From positions 23,708,501 to 23,772,500 of the forward strand of contig NC_087257.1 in the NCBI RefSeq assembly GCF_037042905.1: 64,000 bases of DNA. Reading direction: 5' to 3'. Source of the DNA: Lytechinus pictus (lineage: Eukaryota > Echinodermata > Echinoidea > Temnopleuroida > Toxopneustidae). The position numbers and the translations under genes were made by a program. Positions 20,423-33,700 of the stretch are shown here, piece by piece. The notes below the pieces were generated by a model. That model was not told the DNA's origin and did not search any database. It saw only the letters and a list, made by a program, of their open reading frames with translations. Every line of letters begins with the position of its first letter. The stretch's first letter is position 1.

Positions 20423-22670
20423 GGTCAGAGGTCAAAGGTCATACATCAGTAGTGCCTTGTTTAGATGCTCATCCTGATGGACCATAGATGAGATAATTTA
20501 TAGTACTGAATACTTATGTGGAGTTTTACCAATTGAGCTGTGAGTGATTAAGATTTAAAAATAGTTCTTCCACTCCTATTCTCTCTCTTGCTTTCTCTCC
20601 TCTCTGAGAGACCCAGATGTGATGTTCCTTTTTTTGTTATTGATGGTCATTTATTCATGCTTCTTTACAATGTTTGTTGCCAATTTTATGTGCCTTACAA
20701 GATATCCAAGATTTTGTCTGTTTATTTTGCCTTTATTCACAAAATGTTTTTATTGCATGTAAGGATTAGGAACTTTCACTTTCTACTGACCAGCACATCA
20801 TTTTGTTATTGCCTGTATTTCTTTCATATCTTTTTTTTTTGCAATCGTCTATGAATTGATTCTGACAATGCTTTACATAAGGCACTGGACTGTTATTACG
20901 AGCAGCTTAATTTCTAAATATTTTTTATTTTATTTTAGGTACATTCATTTGGAATTACAGTCTCTGAATCAGGAATGGAATCATGCTTTTAGCCTTTCTC
21001 AAAGACATTCTAAAATTTCATTCTATTTATTATTATTCTGTGTAAGTTCCCAGTTTTCCAGTGGTTGAAATTTATTTATTGACTGAATTTCTCGTCTACG
21101 TGAGTGTTTTTTTTGTGTGTGTAATCTAACAGTAATATTTTGTATAAGTACATGTAGTACATACTAAAAATTTACAATGAAGTTTGATGATTGATAGAGG
21201 TATGGTATCATCAGAATGGAAATAATACATGTACTAGATCCTCAGGCAAAAGGCGCTTTATAAATACAGCTATTATTATTATTAGATGAAGAAATTGCTA
21301 ATGAAAATAGTGACGCTACTGTCCTGATATTCAGTCATTTCTTCCTGATCCATATTTTAGGTTCACAACATCCAAGTTTACAGGATATATGTAATCATTT
21401 GGAAGTTTTATGCTGTTCATACTGGCAACCCTACATTTGACCCTGTGACATTTGCTCCTGTTATAAATTCTCTGAAAACTTTGGGTTATGGTTAGAATTG
21501 TTCTTGGTTCAGTGTAGTGTGAAGATTAAGATTAGGATTTAGATTAATAGGTTTGAGATTTTTTTCGTAGATTTTTCACGGGAGCGATTGTTGTTGGAGA
21601 AAATGCCATTGTCAAGGGGTCGCTTTGATTTGTTTTGTACAAAATGAGATTAAAAGAAGATCATGATAAGACTATTGAGCTTTAATGGCCCCAAAGATAG
21701 ACAATATATAACATTTATTTTTGGCATGTCAATCCTTTCCCCAATGAAAAGCATTGCCTTGTATTATTTTCAGCCGTTGAGTGATAAAAAGCAAACAAAC
21801 CTTGTTGATATTAAGAGCTATTGATCACATTTATTTTGAGCTGTTAGATCTCTTTTATTCCCTAGTGTATTCCATGAATAAGATTGATGTCTAGAATTTG
21901 TGTTGAAAATCTTAATTTTTGCTGGTATGTACACATTAAAAAAAATGTTATTGCAAGTTGTTTATTTGTTAAGAGTACACCTCAGATGGCATATTGATTT
22001 ATTCAATTTTGTTTTTAAAGCAATGAAAGTCATTCAATTTTGATAAATACTTTGTTTTCATATGTTACTATACCGTAAGTGTAATTCTGGTGCTCCTGAA
22101 TTAAGTAGCGTAAAATATTTTGACAGGGATAGGGGTATTTAGCCTTGGTCCAGATTTTAGATGATTATTTTACAGCAGGATTGAAGTTGGGGGAATAGTT
22201 TGGCATAATCACAAGTTCACAACAACAAAATAAACATCAAAATATGTTTTTGTTTATGTTTTCAGAATTTTTTCCTAGTTTTAGAAAATGGAAATTATTT
22301 GCAGTCGGGAGAGGATTAGAATTTATTTCCCCTCTAATATTGTTTATCCTAGTTAAAATATGAAACATGGTTGTCTTTAGTATGTACATGACTTTATGTG
22401 GTACTAATTCGGTGCTGAAAAGTGCATTTTTGTAAATAATTTGTACGTTTAATGACAATGAACAAATATTGATTTTTGCAGTTTTTTAATATGTGAATGA
22501 AGGATCATATCATGTATACTGTTTGATGCCATATATCACTGTCAAATTTTTAGATATGAAAGGATATTGGTGTTAAGAAAGATATTGTAGATGTTCTTTT
22601 CTTTTTTTCATAAAAACCTGTTGTCAACTGAAGATTTGAGATGTTAATAAAGATATTCTAATATTAAAAC
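20423..22670 (+). other. RIF1: RIF1 3' UTR (inferred extent)
   Basis: AT-rich sequence after the stop with no further conserved ORF. AATAAA occurs near 22,229 and again at 22,646, followed by an A-rich stretch and then sequence of different character. The end is inferred. A 3' SINE tail fragment (GCGCTTTATAAATAC then ATT repeats) sits at 21,250-21,285. Confidence 0.6.
22646..22651 (+). terminator. Candidate polyadenylation signal of RIF1
   Basis: AATAAA about 20 bp before ATTAAAAC and a T/G-rich stretch (gtgactttgttattttgt), the usual layout of a cleavage site. Confidence 0.5.
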
Positions 22671-23727
22671 AAGTGACTTTGTTATTTTGTATGGAATTAG
22701 GGCTGTGTAGTTTATATGAATTGTAATTTAACAAGATTTCCATAACACAAATTTTGATTGATGAAAATGAAGATTGTGATGACAACAATGATTATGGCTT
22801 TCAAAATGGTGAAGTGGTGGTAATGATTGTTAGTCGTGATGATTGGGGCGGTGATAGAGATGATGAACATGGCGATGGTGAAGACAAACCTAGTCAAGCA
22901 AAGAAAATATCAAAGAAACAAAATGTTATGTTCATCAATATATAGATATCTATTTGATAATCTGCACAAGATAATTTACAATTTCACATGATATTGGTAA
23001 CATGCTTGGAATGAATGAATAGAACAAGTCAAGTGGAAGAATAAGAGACAAAAACACGGGTCCACGTAGAATATGCATCATATATCACAAGAGACAAGAA
23101 AAAGAGCTATTTTCTCTGAGAATTTGCTAAAGACTTTTAAACAAAATCCATATGCTACAGCAGTACAGTACGAGATCTCTCTCCAAAGAACAAGAATTGA
23201 CCTATTGGAAAACTCTAATATTCTGTTATCTGAATTCCACTCTGCCGAGATCAGTTGAAATTCAGTTCAATTCAACATTTATTTCCAATGTATAAGCATT
23301 AATAGATTTCTAGAACTTATAATATAATGGAAGTAACGACTCGGTAAGCAAAGCTTGTAACGAGTGCATTGTGAGATAAAGACCCCCCCAAAAAAAAATA
23401 TGTGGGAATATTTTTCTGAGGTTACACAACCAAGTATTTAGACACATTTTACACAATATTCTATTGCTGAAATTATTATTTTGTGGTTTCTCTTTTTCTG
23501 CAATTTGACAAACACCGCAAATAAATTGCACATTTCATGAAAGACACATACATTTGAGGGAACAAAAGACAATTAAATTCTAAAATATCTCGTCTCGAAG
23601 AAAGTTCTTTAAAAATTATGTTCATGAAATGTATGGCATGCGTTTAAATATAGAACCGATATCAAGTACTGTTTTTCATATGGAAAACATCTGTAAAGCA
23701 TAGAGACATAAACTTTTCATTACATCA

Positions 23728-23893
23728 GAGCGCGGTTCATAAAGATCACTCTTAAATTCCATTTGCATGTGGAAAATAATGCATCACTGAAAAAGGAGAC
23801 ATGCTCTGCCACATATTTAACAATGAGATTATGTGATAAATAATATTCGTATTGGCGTTCATAAGGTCACACCTATTTGTGAAACACCCTTGT
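23728..23893. mobile_element. Degenerate TTTCATAAA-type MITE
   Basis: GGTTCATAAAGATCACTCTTAA on the left and TTCATAAGGTCACACC plus GTGAAACACCC on the right are the weakened ends of the family seen at 7,588. Confidence 0.45.
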
Positions 23894-24497
23894 AGCCACA
23901 TGGCATGCAACACCGCTTGGTCTGTGTTGCAATTTTCTGTTTCTTTTGGCATGATGGGATGGCTAATCTTCGCATAAATACACACATACTTTGATGATAA
24001 AAGGAGAAACTAATCCTAACACAGCTTTATTCACCATAAATCTGAACACAGACCTACATGGACAAAGTAAATAAAAATCTATACATATACTTCATTCCCA
24101 TAATACCGTATGTCATCCTTGTTTTGGTGGTTTCCAACAGATATGACAAAAGAAATTAAGACTGACTAGGCCTTATGCATTGAGGTCATAGCCCCGCCAA
24201 CTTGGAGACTGAAGCCATCCCCTCGCATGTGTTGGTGATCTGCAGCTGGCACATCTCTGACAACTCCATTTTACATGTATTCCTATATCCTCTAAGGGAG
24301 GGCGCTGCAAGATTATGACATCATTTTATCAGTGTATAAAAGCTGCAAGATTGCAGTTGCCTGTATGATGGTATTACCATGCTGCAGTCCTATCCATATA
24401 AAAATGTAATCATAACAAAGTCACATGGTCCAATATCATCAACGATACAAGTACAATGATAACCATTCAACTGCTTAATAAGTACATTTAAATGTGT

Positions 24498-24819
24498 AAA
24501 GGCCACCGCAGACCTTTTTTTTTTTTAGGTTCAAATTAGCTGTAAGGTTACTAATTAACAATTTTGGATAATTGCAAGCATTTATTTTGGAGTAAAGGCC
24601 AAATTGATTTCAAATCGTAGTCAATTGTGCAATTGGATATGATGTCATTACGACTTTGTTTTTTTTCTAATAAGGATGATGACATATAGTCACAGATTTT
24701 AACATAAGTGTTTGTACAACAATTAAAAACTTAACACAGTAAGATGTTCCAAGTCTCAATTATTACGTTTTATTCAAAAATTGGGTCACAGACCAATCTC
24801 AAGGTGTGCGGTGGCCTTA
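24498..24819. mobile_element. MITE with AAGGCCACCGCA ends
   Basis: AAAGGCCACCGCAGACCT on the left and AAGGTGTGCGGTGGCCTTA on the right are inverses; the interior is AT-rich and non-coding. Confidence 0.7.
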
Positions 24820-25193
24820 AGCCTTAGTTGTATATTGATTGGGGTCATTTAAAGATTCTTTGATTTGATAGGTAATGAATAAATAAAACTACTAACCATA
24901 TCTACCCCACTTTTGTTCATTGGTATGTTAACTTGAATATTACAAGGAACATCAGATCAGTCAGAACAGGGAAAGAGCCACTAAACTGATTGTCATCTGA
25001 AAATGATAAATTATTACAAAATCTGACTCTCTGAAAAAAAGTATTTATGTTGATATTTCTCGAAACATGTTAATGATGATGAAGACGACTATAATAATGA
25101 CAATGATGACGAGGATGATGATGACAATGATGATATTGATGAGAGTGTGATGATGACATTATAATAATGATTATGATGGTCATATATCATCAC

Positions 25194-25474
25194 CACTGGC
25201 GGATCCAGGGGGACAGGGGGGACAGCCAGCCCATGCCCCCCCCCCCTTTCAGATGCACAATTAAAACTTGTCATGAAAAAATGCCGTTAAAACAGAAGTG
25301 TGCCCCCCTTTTGAAACTGAAGACCTTTTTTTTTTTTTTGCTTGTCAGATTTTTTCATGGACAAAATCCCCTTAATTTTTGGTTAAAAACCTTTTTTTTA
25401 TTTTTTTTTGCTTGTCAAATTTTTCCTCGAGAAAATGTGCCCCCCCCTTTCGAAAAATCCTGGATCCGTCCCTG
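25194..25474. mobile_element. hAT-like MITE with 8-bp TSD
   Basis: Ends CACTGGCGGATCCAGG and (inverse) CAGGGACGGATCCAGG, bounded by ATCATCAC on both sides (25,186-25,193 and 25,475-25,482). The interior carries C-runs and CTTGTCAAATTT. The flank is ATC-rich, so chance identity of the TSD is possible here. Confidence 0.7.
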
Positions 25475-27475
25475 ATCATCACCATAATCATCATGACAAT
25501 GATGATTATGATGATACATGATGTTTAGTATAACGGTGATGGTGGTAGTGGATGTGGTGGTGATAACGGTGATAATATGCCACTCTTGAATATCATTACA
25601 AATAATTTTCTTTAACTTCTAGCCCATACACCTGAATTAAGAGTGGCAATATACATCTCGTCAAAGTAAAGGATTGTCATGGTAAACTCCACAATGACAC
25701 ACGTAAACTTTGCACAATAAAATATCTTCTACAACTGGCACACAATCCGTCTGCTACGTACACTACAAACAAAAACTTAAATAAAACACAATGTTGGATT
25801 TCACTTTCTTTGCAATACCTACTTTAGCACACATTTATATACATGTATCCATGCATATATCAATTTCCAGGTAGGAATAAATAAACAACAATTAACAAAA
25901 AAATACAAAATCTACATTCTAATTATGACAGCCACAAGAATAGCATAAAAGCAGGAAATGTTAAAACATAATTGAAATAGAATGTGTCATAATGTACGTA
26001 ACAAGCATATCTATAATTGATAATCAATCGTATAAAACTGGGCCTAAATTAAAAAATTGCATTCAAAACTTATATCAATTTAAGATAAGTGGTAAAATTA
26101 CTTACTGTGTTTTCAAGCCGAAGGAATTAATCATAAAATCAGATTTACAATAAATCACTAACCTCAGTGTTACAGGGTTCTGCTAACACATTTCAAACAC
26201 AAGAGTGTCTGAATAATAATGTACCTGAATAATGGACGGTTTGCAACTACTAGCAAAGGATTTAATGACAAACAGGTATGTATTCATACACATTTTCTTT
26301 TTCAATGCATATTTTTGGCAAGCTTGAAAAATGAAGTACGGCTGTATGCTTAATCATACCAAACTCAAAATATCATAATCAATGACACACGAATCAAACA
26401 AAGTATCTTATAACTCACAATATTGCTATGACTGTTCATAGAGACTATTAATAAGAACACTCAATAACAATCTTTTAATCTTTGACACAAGAACCTTTTT
26501 TGTTTCATAATTCTTGAAACTCATTTCTATAAACTAGATTCTATCATTTTAAAGCTCACAAATAAGTTAGTATAAATAAAATCGTATGGCAGTAGACATA
26601 AATGAACACTGTACACATGATTAATAAAATCAAATCAAATAAGAAAATCATTAGAATCTCCATTCATCTTATCTGAGCATACTCTGGTACCAAGATAAGT
26701 TACCCCAAAAAATATTCCAAAAATGTTGATGTAATATTTATAATAATGTTCCATAGATCAATGATATCGATATTTGAATTTGTGATTAGTTTTAGTTACA
26801 TCATGGTGGATTCGGGAGAATAACTTGTGGGCCTTGGTCATTTAGTTGGCACTTTGCATACCCAGAATAATACATCTGAAACTATAGTACTTAACATGTT
26901 TAAATACTAAATTTTACATATTTTTTTTCTTTTTGTACAAAATGAAAAGAAATATTAATGAAGGATGTATTTCAACTCATCATTAATCTTTATAAACCTT
27001 CATCAAATCTGGATTTGAAAATGAATTTAATTTTGATGGCTTGGATAAGTATATGATCAGTCCTAAATCATACAATCAAAAGACATTCTCTCTTACAAAA
27101 GGTTTTGTTTTCATAAGCAGCTCAATGCACGGCACTCTGAATTTACTCAAACTGCATGAGAGTGTTTTTGTAAGTACATGAAATAAGATGCATAAAACTT
27201 ATAAAGTCTTCGCAATACACAGTAACTCTGAAGAGATAACTATACTACGCAGATTTCTATCAAATGATGCGTTGATTATTTCCTCCAACACTTTATCTTC
27301 TGGCCTACTATAATAAATTTACTGGGTGTTTTTTTGTCCAATCAGGGGGCCAAAAGGCTGGCTCTTGTAATAAAATAATTCTAGAATACACAATACTAAA
27401 ACTAATATATTACTTTGAAAAACAATCTGGTATGTTATATCTGATAATGTTAACATTCTATAGAAGTGCACACAG

Positions 27476-27769
27476 CTATGACTGGCCACCAAGGAGGGGG
27501 GAGGCAGGCTGGAGGCTGATGGGAAGAGGCATGGCCGATGCGTTTACGAGGACATCGGAGGGGTTGCAGTACGCGAACCCCTCGCTCTGGGTGCAGGTGG
27601 TGAGGTTGCGATCGACGATCATGGTGACGATGCCGGATATGATGATGATGAGTCCTACGAATGAGATCAGGAGGGAGGGAAGTTTGTCCCGACCGTAGAT
27701 GGAGCCCTCCGCCACGCGTAGGTAGCACAATGATGGGAAACAGATGAGGGGCACTGCACAGATAACCCC
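27476..27769 (-). CDS. SLC38A11: SLC38A11-like terminal coding exon
   Basis: Reads GVICAVPLICFPSLCYLRVA, then a last membrane segment SLLISFVGLIIIISGIVTMI, NLTTCTQ with an N-glycosylation sequon, and a tail ending LGGQS, stop TAG at 27,476-27,478. Acceptor tctag. Confidence 0.9.
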   Translation of the reverse strand, partial: GVICAVPLICFPSLCYLRVAEGSIYGRDKLPSLLISFVGLIIIISGIVTMIVDRNLTTCTQSEGFAYCNPSDVLVNASAMPLPISLQPASPLLGGQS

Positions 27770-30700
27770 CTAGACAAGATGAAAACACAGAATATGACAT
27801 TATTTTCTGCTTTAGATTTTCATAGTCGAGGATAATGGGTATAAATTTAGAGTAGTTTATCCTATTCAGGACATGAACACACTTCTGGTTTGGCCCAAGA
27901 ACATTTTTGGCAGATCCCTGCAACTTTTACAATATAGATTAGATGAAAGAGTACAAAATCTGCAAATACTATTCCTTTTTTTTATTCTGTCAGTTGTTTT
28001 CATTCATTTGTTTCAAAACAATGTTCAAATGAATAAGTACAATTTAAAATTGGCAATGCAATGGAGTCATCAAAATCACTGTTAGTCCTACTAAATTAGC
28101 AAAATTTTAAACTTTTTAAATATATTTTCAAGAAAAAAATGCAGAAGCTAAAAAAAAAAAAATGCTGCAAATGAGGTCTGGTGAGCTCTCATCTTGGGTC
28201 AGGGTTTGAATCCCAGCCATAAAATATTTTCCATCAGCATTAAACCTATCCATTGTGCTGCACCCAACCCAGGTGAGGTGAGTGTGTTGTAGCCTTGTGC
28301 ACAGAGTGCTGGAAATGGTAGCTGGAACTAAGCTAGGGAAATATATAGTGCACCACAACACGCAACTAGATAAATGGCACTTCAGAATTGCACCATACAT
28401 TATTACAATTAATAAAACCTGATAAAAAAATGCATCATATAACGTGTCTTACGTTGACAGTGAGAACCAAGCCAAGACATGAAGTACTCATGGAGATACC
28501 AAGAACAAGACCTACGATGATGAGGGTGAGAATGAGATGTCTTTGGAGAGGTTGAGGTGAATCGACCCATCCCTGACGGACCATCGTGTTTTCAATTACC
28601 TGTGGATTGAATCAGAATCTCGTGTTAGAAAATGGGAAAACATGACGAAAGAGCTCCGTTTGATAACACTATACCCCTCTTCTCCAAGTACGAAAACCCT
28701 ACTGCCCCAGGCATGCAATGTAAGTATCAAAACACCTGTTTCTTGACCTCGGTCCGAAGATAACACAACAGCCCGAGTGCGGTCCGGGAAAACATGTCGC
28801 CATTTTTTATTCACTTACTTTCCTTATTTCGAGGTTGATTTTCTTTGTTCGAAATTGAAAATGGGCTAGCATTGAATTTCTGAATACAATATGCCTTTGA
28901 AAACGTGATTAAATATCGAATACAATAATTTAATTCCGAAGGTCCTTCTACAGGCAGAGAAGACTTACGTAATAGCACAGCTGTTGTTATCATTTCGTCC
29001 TTGGCTCAACGCTCATAATCTGGCCTGTGGGGATTACCTGGCCAAGCGGGGTTGATCAGGCGGGTGTTTCATAAAGCTGTTCGTAAGTTAAGAGCGACTG
29101 GTGATCATGTCTTGCGGTAAATGGTACAATTGGCGATGATCACCAGTCGTTGTTAAAGTCGCTCTTAACTTATGAACAGCTTTATGAAACGACCCCCAGG
29201 GCTTGGAAATGATGTTTTAGATTTTCAAACGCAAAATGGGGTGAAATACCGCAGTTTGCAATCCGAACTGCGGTCCGTTCCCAAACGGGGGTAAGACGTA
29301 ATGAGAACTTTGTATTCACCATTGTTCTATAAATTATTCATCATTATTCTCATTAAAACATAAAGGAAATCATCAATCAAGAATACAATGTTATTGTTTT
29401 ATGGCAAACAATGAACAAAAACTTACAATAAATTGTAAATATGAATGGTGTCACTTTAATGTTACAGGGCTTTCGCCATGCACTAACACCATCACCATTA
29501 CATTCATCATACTCCTAATTTCAGTCCTAATCAATATCATCATCAGCATCATCATCAACCCTATCATTGCTACCATAACAACTATTTTCTCTTGCTCCTC
29601 TCCCCGTCATTATCAACACACGACCACCATCATCATCATTATCATCATCATCATCACTGCTACCATAGTAATCATTTTCTCCTGCTCCTCTCCCCGTCAC
29701 TATCGACACACCATCAGCAGCATCATCATCATCATCATCATCATCACCATCAACACCTTCATCATCGTCATTGTCGTCGTCACCATCACCGTCATCACCA
29801 CCACCACCACGACCATCAGAGGCACCAGCACCAACACCACGATTATTTCTATTTCCATTGTCATCAAAGTCTCATCCTCAACCATCAACAACAGCCACCA
29901 CCATCATCACTGTTACAACCATCATTTCTTTCTCCTCTTCTACCTCATTGATATCATCACCATCACACCACCACTACCATCTCCATAATAGCATCCTCTT
30001 AACTTACTAACTCCAAACAGTTTGGAACTTTAGTTTACAACCTCCCTCCCCTCTTGTAACTTTTGAGAAAAAAATCTTCTAAAAAATGTGTTTTAAACCC
30101 AGGGGGGCCACTTACATCGACGAGTGGATACCATGCGTGACCAAAGAAACATGTAAAAAGGATCTCTTTTTTTCAACATACATGTAGGGCATGTCACGTA
30201 CGTAACGTAATAAGGGTGTCAAAAAAGCTAAAATAATGAAAAAATTGTATATATTTCACTTGGAAAGCTACGTGTTTACGGTCCAATTTGCGAGGGTATG
30301 CTATTGAAATACTATAAAGGATGTACTTTTTGCACCAACACTACGTGTTTAGGGTCCTGTGGGAGATGGAGCCGTCTATTAAGTTGTTTGTTTGTTTGCT
30401 TCTCTGATATAATAAACTCAAATGTGCATACACATACCAGAAAAAGGAATGCTGCTAATGCTGGGGTTGTTAAACTATCGCTGTACTTGTTTAGGGGGTC
30501 AAAGTGAGGGAATACTTAGGCGAGGCGTCAAAACCCCAAATGCGTTCCAACGCGTGCATAGCCATTGTTCCATAATGAGAGTGTGCAAAGGAGTTCCAAG
30601 AGATTAGTACGAAGTACCGTTATATTCTACATTAAAGCTAATTTGCATAATCCGTACACGCTGGGGAACGGGGCAATTATTATCTCGATCGCTATTGGCT

Positions 30701-33700
30701 AATCCGCCGGAGCGTCGCACGAGAATACACTGAATAGTGCAGGTTCACATACACATACACACACAGCGCGCGCGTACACTTCACATAAAATGAGGTCAGT
30801 GTTCGGCGTGCACGTCGGATCAACATTTGCAGCGAAGCTTTGCAGCGAATGCAGCGCGTGAGGTGCGGGCGGATCTACGAGAGGGGGGAATAGGGGTTGC
30901 CTGGGGCTAGCTTCCTGTACAAAGTACCAATTAAAAAAAAAAAAATCCGTGTTTACGAGAGTCGCGCAAGCAAAACGGTGGCGGATTAGGACATGCTTTT
31001 AAATTGTTTTGAGGGGCGAACGAGTGAAAATATATTTTGTATACCTTTCGTTATGAACTCCCGTTCTCCATGACGAAATGTAATTGACGAAAGGAAAGTA
31101 AAACAAAATAGAAGTCACAAACATCTCAGAATAGTTTGCGATCTATCAGGACATGTTTTAAAATTGATTTTAGGTGTCAACAAGTTAAAATATATTTGAT
31201 ATACCTTTCGTTGTAATCCCTTGTTCTCCGTTAAGAAATATTAAATACGTCTTTTCTCGACGATGTTGGAAACGTAAATAAAACAGAATAGAAGTCACAA
31301 ACATCTCAGATGGGTGTGCGATCTATCACAACATGTTTTAAAGCTGTTTTTAGGGGTCAACAAGTTAAAATAGATTTGATATACCTTCCGTTATGATCCC
31401 CTGTTCTCCGTAAAGAAATATTAAAGATGCATTTTCTCGAAAAAGTTGGAAACGTCGATAAAACAAAATAGAAGTTGGTAGCATCTCATATTTATTGGTG
31501 ATTCATATTTTTCGAGGGGTCAACAAGTTAAAATATATTTGATATACCTTTCGTTTTGATCCCTTGTTGTCCGTTAAAAATATTAAATACGTCTTTTCTT
31601 GACGATGTTGGAAACGTAAATAAAACAGAATAGAAGTCACAAACATCTCATATGGGTGTGCGATCTATCAGGACATGTTTTAAAATTGTTTTTAGGTGTC
31701 AACAAGTTAAATTATATTTGATATACCTTTCGTTGTGATCCCTTGTTCTCCGTTAAGAAATATTAAATAGGTCTTTTCTCGACGATGTTGGAAACGTAAA
31801 TAAAACAGAATAGAAGTCACAAACATCTCAAATTGGGGTGCGATCTATCAGGACACGTTTTAAAATTGTTTTTAGGTGTCAACAAGTTAAATTATATTTG
31901 ATATACCTTTCGTTGTGATCCCTTGTTCTCCGTTAAGAGATATTAAATGCGTCTTTTCTCGACGATGTTGGAAACGTAGATAAAACAAAATAGAAGTCAC
32001 AAACATCTCAGATGGGTGTGCGATCTATCAGGACATGTTTTAAAATTGTTTTTAGGTGTCAACAAGTTAAAATAGATTTGATATACCTTTCGTTATGATC
32101 CCTTGTTCTCCGTTAAGAAATATTAAATACGTCTTTTCTCGACGATGTTGGAAACGTAAATAAAACAAAAGAAGTCACAAACATCTCAGATGGGTGTGCG
32201 ATCTATCAGGACATGTTTTAAAATTGTTTTTAGGGGTCAACAAGTTAAAATAGATTTGATATACCTTTCGTTATGATCCCCTGTTATCCGTTAAGAAATA
32301 TTAAAGATGCATTTTCTCGACAAAGTTGGAAACGTAGATAAAACAGAATAAAAGTCACAAACATCTCAGATGGGTGTGCGATCTATCAGGGCATGATTGA
32401 AAAATTTTCGAGGGGTCAACAAGTTAAAATAGATTTGATATACCTTTCGTTATGATCCCTTGTTCTCCGTTAAGAAATATTAAATACGTCTTTTCTTGAC
32501 GATGTTGGAAACGTAAATAAAACAGAATAGAAGTCAAACACATCTCAGATGGGTGTGCGATCTATCAGGACATGTTTTAAAATTAATTTTAGGTGTCAAC
32601 AAGTTAAAATAGATTTGATATACCTTTCGTTATGATCCCTTGTTCTCCGTTAAGAAATATTAAATACGTCTTTTCTTGACGATGTTGGAAACGTAAATAA
32701 AACAATATAAGTCACAAACGTCTCAAATGGGTGTGCGATCTATCACAACATGTTTTAAAGCTATTTTTAGGGGTCAACAAGTTAAAATAGATTTGATATA
32801 CCTTCCGTTATGATCCCCTGTTCTCCGTAAAGAAATATTAAAGATGCATTTTCTCGACAAAGTTGGAAACGTAGATAAAACAAAATAAAAGTCACAAACA
32901 TCGCAGATGGGTGTGCGATCTATCAGGGCATGATTGAAAAAAATTCGAGGGGTCAACAAGTTAAAATAGATTTGATATACATTTCGTTATGATCCCTTGT
33001 TCTCCGTTAAGAAATATTAAATACGTCTTTTTTTGACGATGTTGGAAACGTAAATAAAACAGAATAGAAGTCACAAACATCTCAAATTGGTGTGCGATCT
33101 ATCAGGACATGTTTTAAAATTGTTTTTAGGGGTCAACAAGTTAAAATAGATTTGATATACCTTTCGTTATGATCCCCTGTTATCCGTTAAGAAATATTAA
33201 AGATGCATTTTCTCGACAAGTTGGAAACGTAAATAAGACAAAATAGAAGTCAGTTGGTAGCCTTTCATAATTATTTGCGATCTATCAGGACATCTTTTAA
33301 GATTGTTTGAAGGTGACAAATCGTATCAAGGTTATACCGAGGTTGTTTTACCTGACTGCTAAGAAAGCACGAATGCATGTGAACAAGCAACCAGGGGACG
33401 AACGGCTTAAGGTCCTCTCCGAGGGACCTGGTAATGAGGATAAATGCCTTACCAAAGGGCACTAGCGCACCACTTGGGAATCGAACCCGGTTCACCGGAA
33501 TCCGAAACCCCCGCTCTACCGACTGAGCTATCGCGCCTCAGCTATATAGCGCTGCACGCTTGCATTTTGATTGGCGAGTTATGTATGTCTCAATATTGAT
33601 TATACAACAAACTACTTGAAATCCCCTTTTCATGACAGTTTATCAAAAAAATTGGCTCACGGTTTGCGTTCGCATTAATGATTAAATATATTAACTTGAT

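Larger units (their letters stand above)
22670..27475. other. Convergent intergenic / 3' UTR region
   Basis: Lies between the RIF1 3' end and the transporter stop. No coding exon could be supported. Contents: a TTTCATAAA-type MITE remnant (23,728-23,893), a CCACCGCA-end MITE (24,498-24,819), ATC/GAT microsatellites (25,075-25,190; 25,480-25,570) and a hAT-like MITE (25,194-25,474). The rest is plain AT-rich sequence; part of 25.6-27.4 kb is probably the transporter 3' UTR. Confidence 0.6.

Noticed and set aside
29401..29988. 195-codon Ile/Thr/His-rich ORF
   Set aside because: Pure consequence of the ATC/ACC microsatellite; the same holds for ORFs at 4,114-4,527, 38,735-39,043 and 43,585-43,878.
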